Assembly (NCBI GenBank): GCA_947072805.1
Contig: CAMTJK010000121.1
Location: 1-10,067, forward strand
From: an uncultured Prevotella sp.
GTDB lineage: Bacteria > Bacteroidota > Bacteroidia > Bacteroidales > Bacteroidaceae
Direction of reading: 5' to 3'
DNA: 10,067 nt
The notes beneath the pieces are model-generated. The model did no database searches. It saw only the letters and a program-made list of their open reading frames with translations, and was not told where the DNA came from. Shown in pieces: positions 7,362 through 10,067 of this stretch (its first letter is position 1; the number at the start of each line of letters is the position of its first letter). Position numbers and translations under genes: made by a program.

Positions 7362-7369
7362 CAAAATTA
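7362..7369 (-). promoter_or_regulatory. Bacteroidota-type -7 box for the DUF4827-like gene
   Basis: The minus strand reads TAATTTTG, a full match to TAnnTTTG, about 40 bases before the ATG at 7322. I could not find a clear TTTG at the expected distance upstream, so only half of the promoter is supported. Confidence 0.45.
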
Positions 7370-7413
7370 ATAAAAACCTGCCAATACTCATCATTATTTC
7401 GTTACTTTAATCC

Positions 7414-7450
7414 AAAAAGACAGTATAAAACAGTTAATTATCTATCTGTC
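7414..7450 (-). terminator. Weak terminator-like hairpin after the DHH phosphoesterase
   Basis: On the minus strand GACAG (7450-7446) can pair with CTGTC (7423-7419), directly followed by TTTTT (7418-7414). The stem is only 5 bp and the loop is 22 bases, so the structure is weak. Position and the T-run fit a terminator for the gene ending at 7462. Confidence 0.3.
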
Positions 7451-7461
7451 ATGCTGTCGTC

Positions 7462-8505
7462 TTACGGCATGGGATTGAGTATGTTCTCGAAGTGCAGGAT
7501 GGCGCGTTGCGTTATGGCGACAGCCTCTTCTATGGAGCATTGCAGCCTGCCGCCGGAGGCGTTGAGGTGTCCGCCGCCGTTGAAGAACATCTCTGCCATC
7601 TTGTTGCAGGGGAAATCGTCTACCGAACGCAGGCTCACCCACACAAGCTTGTCGCGCTCGGTGTCTTCGCGCAGCGATATTGACAGCTTCATGCCTTTTA
7701 TCTGCAGCGGCATGTTCACCAGTCCTTCGGCATCGCCCTTTATGTAGTTGAAGCGCCGCAGATCGTTGCGGGTGAGAACGAAGAACGAGGCGTGGCAGTC
7801 GGTTATGGTGACGAGCTTCTTGTAGAGCACATAGCCGATGAGGCGCAGGCGGTTCTCGCTGTAGTTATTGTATACGTTGCGGTATATCTTGTCTTTGTTG
7901 ATGTCTTTGGTGAGCAGCTGACTTATTATGTAGAACACCTCCGCGCTGTTGCTGTTGTAGGTGAAGCCGCCCGTGTCGGTCATCATGCCGCAGTATACCG
8001 GTGTGGCGAAGTGGGTGCCCATGTCGCCGAATGCTCCGAGCTGCCATACCAGGCGGAATATCATTTCGCTCGTGGAGCTGAGCTCGGGTCGCGATATTGT
8101 AAGCACTGCGTCTATGTCGGGTTCGAGGTGATGGTCGATGAGTATCTTAGGAGCTTTCAGCGTGCGCAGGCTGTCGGCCATGTCGTCGGTGCGCTCCAGA
8201 CGGTTGAAGTCGAGACAGAACAGAAGGTCGGTGTGTTGCAGAAGGTTGTCGGCTTCAGCCTTGTGCTTGTCGTAGCGTATGAGCGTATCCGACTTTGGCA
8301 GCCACTGCAGAAAGTCGGGATACTGGTCGGGTATTATTATATGGGGTGTCTTGCCGCAGCTGCGCAGATATTCAGCCCAGCCGAGAGACGAGCCGAGGGC
8401 GTCTCCATCGGGATTTACGTGACAGCAAATCACGGGCTCGCTGCATTCGCCGATGAGCTTCTGCAGCAGTGCAAGCTCGTCGGGTGATAATAGATTCTTC
8501 AGCAT
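7462..8505 (-). CDS. DHH/DHHA1 family phosphoesterase (NrnA/DhhP-like)
   Basis: This cytoplasmic phosphoesterase of 347 aa belongs to the DHH superfamily, whose stand-alone members degrade nanoRNA, pAp, or linear and cyclic dinucleotides. The metal-binding motifs are all present: HVNPDGDALGSS (His29, Asp33, Asp35), CLDFN (Asp99), IDHH (Asp124, His125, His126) and MTDTGG (Asp177). The C-terminal DHHA1 domain has NGGGHLNASGG (309-319). No PAS, GGDEF, CBS or membrane segment is attached, so it is NrnA/DhhP-like rather than GdpP-like. Activity on pApA, c-di-AMP or oligoribonucleotides cannot be separated by sequence. The start at 8505 is favoured because the family N-terminus begins about 28 residues before the first motif. 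An in-frame ATG at 8589 would encode promoter DNA as protein. Its leader appears extremely short. It is probably transcribed on its own. Confidence 0.93.
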   Translation of the reverse strand: MLKNLLSPDELALLQKLIGECSEPVICCHVNPDGDALGSSLGWAEYLRSCGKTPHIIIPDQYPDFLQWLPKSDTLIRYDKHKAEADNLLQHTDLLFCLDFNRLERTDDMADSLRTLKAPKILIDHHLEPDIDAVLTISRPELSSTSEMIFRLVWQLGAFGDMGTHFATPVYCGMMTDTGGFTYNSNSAEVFYIISQLLTKDINKDKIYRNVYNNYSENRLRLIGYVLYKKLVTITDCHASFFVLTRNDLRRFNYIKGDAEGLVNMPLQIKGMKLSISLREDTERDKLVWVSLRSVDDFPCNKMAEMFFNGGGHLNASGGRLQCSIEEAVAITQRAILHFENILNPMP

Positions 8506-8513
8506 AACGAGTG

Positions 8514-8547
8514 CAAAGTTACTAAAAAATATCTTCGCCAAAACAAA
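8514..8547 (-). promoter_or_regulatory. Bacteroidota-type promoter of the DHH phosphoesterase gene
   Basis: On the minus strand TAACTTTG (8521-8514) matches TAnnTTTG fully. Two TTTG-type -33 candidates lie upstream, at 8547-8544 (spacer 22) and 8542-8539 (spacer 17). The -7 box ends only eight bases before the ATG at 8505, so the predicted transcript is leaderless or nearly so. Confidence 0.65.
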
Positions 8548-8641
8548 AACAGCTGCGAATTGCACTCTTTGCTGCCGGAAGGGTAACACTGTTGCCGTTT
8601 CTCCGGTGCGTTGGTGCAGTTTGCAGCTGTTTATATATTAA

Positions 8642-8672
8642 TGTACGCGTGCGTGTATCATGTGCGCGCGTG
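8642..8672. repeat. Alternating purine-pyrimidine tract with imperfect inverted repeat
   Basis: Between the nucleotidyltransferase stop and the DHH promoter lie 31 bases of alternating pyrimidine and purine, rich in CG, TG and CA steps, with one phase break at 8658-8659. The outer parts, CGCG-type arms at 8645-8656 and 8660-8671, also pair as an inverted repeat, better in plus-strand RNA (with G-U pairs) than in minus-strand RNA. The pattern favours Z-DNA or cruciform extrusion. No T-run follows, so it is not a standard terminator. Confidence 0.5.
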
Positions 8673-8684
8673 AGAGCAGTCTGT

Positions 8685-9596
8685 TCAGAAGAGTTTTGCG
8701 GGATATACGCCCTCGTCAATGAGCTTCTGTATGCGCTCTACGGTGTCTTGCCTGTCGGCGGCGTAGGTCACGCCAAACCACTTGCTCGTTGTGTCGAGCA
8801 CCTTGACGCTTGCCGTCTCTTCGTTTATCAGCTTGTTCACCATGAGCGGTATGAAGAACTCGGCTTTGAGGTTCTCCATGTTCTTCGGGTCGGCGAGGAA
8901 TGTCTTGAAGTATTCTTCGCTGTGCTCGAAGTAGTCGGGAGTGAAGCCCCACATGTTCATCGAGACAGGGGTGTTGTCTTCTACAGCCACCCATTTCCCC
9001 TCTTCGTCCTTGTAGCACACCGGACCGTCCACGCGCATTATTTCAGTACGTTCCACCACGGTGGTGAGGTTGCCGTTAGCGTCTTTCGAGCAGATGCCTC
9101 GTGCCACGGTTCCGTTTTCAGAGAGCGTGTTGCCCACGCGGAAGCCCACCATTGCGTAGCTGTTGCTACTGCCTTCGGGCAGGTCGGCAAGGAACTTGCC
9201 TATCACCATGAATGCGTCACGATTGTAGAAGTCGTCGCAGTTGATTACGCAGAACGGCTCCTTTATCACGTCTTTTGCCATGAGCACGGCGTGGTTGGTG
9301 CCCCAGGGTTTCACCCTCTCTGCCGGACAGCTGAAGCCTTCGGGCAGTGCGTCGAGGCTCTGGAAGCAGAGCTCTGCGGGGATGTGACCCTCGTATTTGC
9401 TCAATATCTTCTCACGGAAATCGTTTTCGAAGTCTTTGCGTATCACAAACACTATCTTTCCGAAGCCTGCCTTGATGGCATCGTAGATGGAGTAGTCCAT
9501 GATGGTCTCACCGTTGGGACCCAGACCGTCAAGTTGCTTCAGTCCGCCATAGCGGCTTCCCATGCCGGCGGCAAGGAGTAATAAAGTAGGTTTCAT
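8685..9596 (-). CDS. Sugar-phosphate-type nucleotidyltransferase (NTP_transferase family)
   Basis: This cytoplasmic GT-A-fold nucleotidyltransferase of 303 aa is expected to join a nucleoside triphosphate to a sugar-1-phosphate or similar phosphate, giving an NDP-activated product and pyrophosphate. The N-terminus LLLLAAGMGSRYGGLKQ contains the signature G-x-G-S/T-R plus Lys20 that binds the triphosphate. VINCDDFYNRDAF has Asp121/Asp122, the likely metal site. WGTNHAVLMA (98-107) takes the place of the base-binding loop, and MWGFTPDYF and GVTYAADR come later. It is longer than MurU-type enzymes and lacks the left-handed beta-helix of GlmU. I cannot name the substrate. No kinase or glycosyltransferase partner lies within the window. 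It has a good promoter about 100 bases upstream and an A/T-rich leader without a Shine-Dalgarno site. The start at 9596 fits the family because the signature begins at residue 7. Confidence 0.88.
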   Translation of the reverse strand: MKPTLLLLAAGMGSRYGGLKQLDGLGPNGETIMDYSIYDAIKAGFGKIVFVIRKDFENDFREKILSKYEGHIPAELCFQSLDALPEGFSCPAERVKPWGTNHAVLMAKDVIKEPFCVINCDDFYNRDAFMVIGKFLADLPEGSSNSYAMVGFRVGNTLSENGTVARGICSKDANGNLTTVVERTEIMRVDGPVCYKDEEGKWVAVEDNTPVSMNMWGFTPDYFEHSEEYFKTFLADPKNMENLKAEFFIPLMVNKLINEETASVKVLDTTSKWFGVTYAADRQDTVERIQKLIDEGVYPAKLF

Positions 9597-9692
9597 GTTT
9601 CAGAATGTTAGTTAATTATGTTTTTATTAGTATGTATGCCAGTTTTCAAGTCTGCATGTTGCCGTTGCCATCAGTGCGCCGCATGCTTTTTG

Positions 9693-9725
9693 CAAAGGTA
9701 ATAAATTATTCCGAAATGTATCAAA
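9693..9725 (-). promoter_or_regulatory. Bacteroidota-type promoter of the nucleotidyltransferase gene
   Basis: On the minus strand TTTG (9725-9722) and TACCTTTG (9700-9693) match the -33 and -7 consensus of the Bacteroidota housekeeping sigma factor, with a 21-base spacer. Transcription should begin near 9688, giving a leader of about 90 bases before the ATG at 9596. Confidence 0.75.
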
Positions 9726-9780
9726 AGCACTGTTTTTATTTGTCCTGTCACTCTGCTTTTCACACCATTTTCGCCTCTCT

Positions 9781-9838
9781 CGCATCATAATGCGTCCCAC
9801 TTAGTCTCGACATAGTACGCTATGTCTAAGGTGATGCG
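9781..9838. repeat. Nested inverted-repeat element upstream of the nucleotidyltransferase
   Basis: The centre is a perfect 7-bp hairpin, GACATAG-TACG-CTATGTC (9809-9826), flanked by CTTA (9800-9803) and TAAG (9827-9830), with a 5-base bulge on the left. Outside these, CGCATCA (9781-9787) pairs with TGATGCG (9832-9838). The left outer arm can instead form its own hairpin, CGCAT-CATA-ATGCG (9781-9794), so two structures compete. No ORF covers it convincingly. It may be a structured leader or operator, or a small dispersed repeat. Confidence 0.5.
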
Positions 9839-10067
9839 GTTGCAATATGGCACACATACAGACAAACTGACGTAAATATAATGACTTATCTGGAGTAATA
9901 GAAGACGGCGCTGGGCTCGTAACTGCACTTAATAAGAGTTAATTTGTAAAGATATTTGGTCGAATTTAACATTTTTAAATTCCGCATTCTAGGTGTAAAT
10001 TTTTGTTAATGCAAGTGGGTCGATTTATGCCTTCGACGGGTCGAAAAACCGTTACGTACGTGAGCTC
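9839..10067. other. A/T-rich intergenic end region with GGTCGA repeats, no gene seen
   Basis: With the region from 9597, this completes a 470-base stretch without a supported gene. It contains three GGTCGA copies followed by A/T (9958, 10018 and 10039) and a 6-bp inverted repeat TTCGAC-GG-GTCGAA (10032-10045). I found no complete TAnnTTTG promoter on the plus strand. The next gene probably lies beyond the window edge. Confidence 0.4.

Noticed and set aside
8592..9581. Long plus-strand reading frame (329 codons) opposite the nucleotidyltransferase
   Set aside because: It is antisense to a gene with clear signatures, shows no domain, and starts inside spacer DNA near the Z-like tract.
9605..9790. 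Plus-strand 61-codon ORF in the right intergenic region
   Set aside because: It runs across the nucleotidyltransferase promoter on the opposite strand, has no start signal, and has a composition typical of A/T-rich spacer.

Overview
The window looks like a chromosomal segment from a member of the Bacteroidota, most likely order Bacteroidales and plausibly Prevotellaceae or a relative. The reasons are sigma-ABfr-type promoter elements (TAnnTTTG, with TTTG about 20 bases upstream) before the right-hand genes, near absence of Shine-Dalgarno sites, a DUF4827-type lipoprotein with an acidic tail right after the lipidated cysteine, and DHHW-family proteins next to an MBOAT acyltransferase. The genus call is inference from style, not from a marker gene.

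All eight confident genes lie on the minus strand and are read from right to left. From 9596 down to 8685 is a sugar-phosphate-type nucleotidyltransferase with its own promoter. From 8505 to 7462 is a stand-alone DHH/DHHA1 phosphoesterase (NrnA/DhhP-like) whose promoter -7 box ends only eight bases before the start codon. From 7322 to 6696 is a DUF4827-like outer-membrane lipoprotein, followed by a strong 12-bp hairpin. From 6612 to 5221 is phosphoglucosamine mutase (GlmM). Four closely spaced genes (gaps 34-44 bp) follow: an exported SGNH/GDSL hydrolase (5183-4320), an MBOAT O-acyltransferase of the AlgI/DltB type (4275-2833), and two tandem DHHW proteins (2797-1694 and 1659-166).

The left five genes form a plausible operon. 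GlmM supplies glucosamine-1-phosphate for UDP-GlcNAc and cell-wall synthesis. The MBOAT, two DHHW proteins and the SGNH hydrolase look like an envelope O-acylation cassette. By analogy with AlgI/AlgJ/AlgX or PatA/PatB, the MBOAT would move acyl groups across the inner membrane, the DHHW proteins would place them on an extracytoplasmic glycan, and the SGNH enzyme could transfer or remove them. The acceptor glycan is not identifiable here. The most notable feature is the duplicated DHHW gene: one copy has a membrane anchor and an AlgX-like N-terminal segment, and the other is a shorter secreted form.

The ends carry no gene that I can support. The left 165 bases and the right 470 bases hold small inverted repeats, and the right part also holds the nucleotidyltransferase promoter. 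I saw no RNA gene, insertion sequence, CRISPR array or phage gene.
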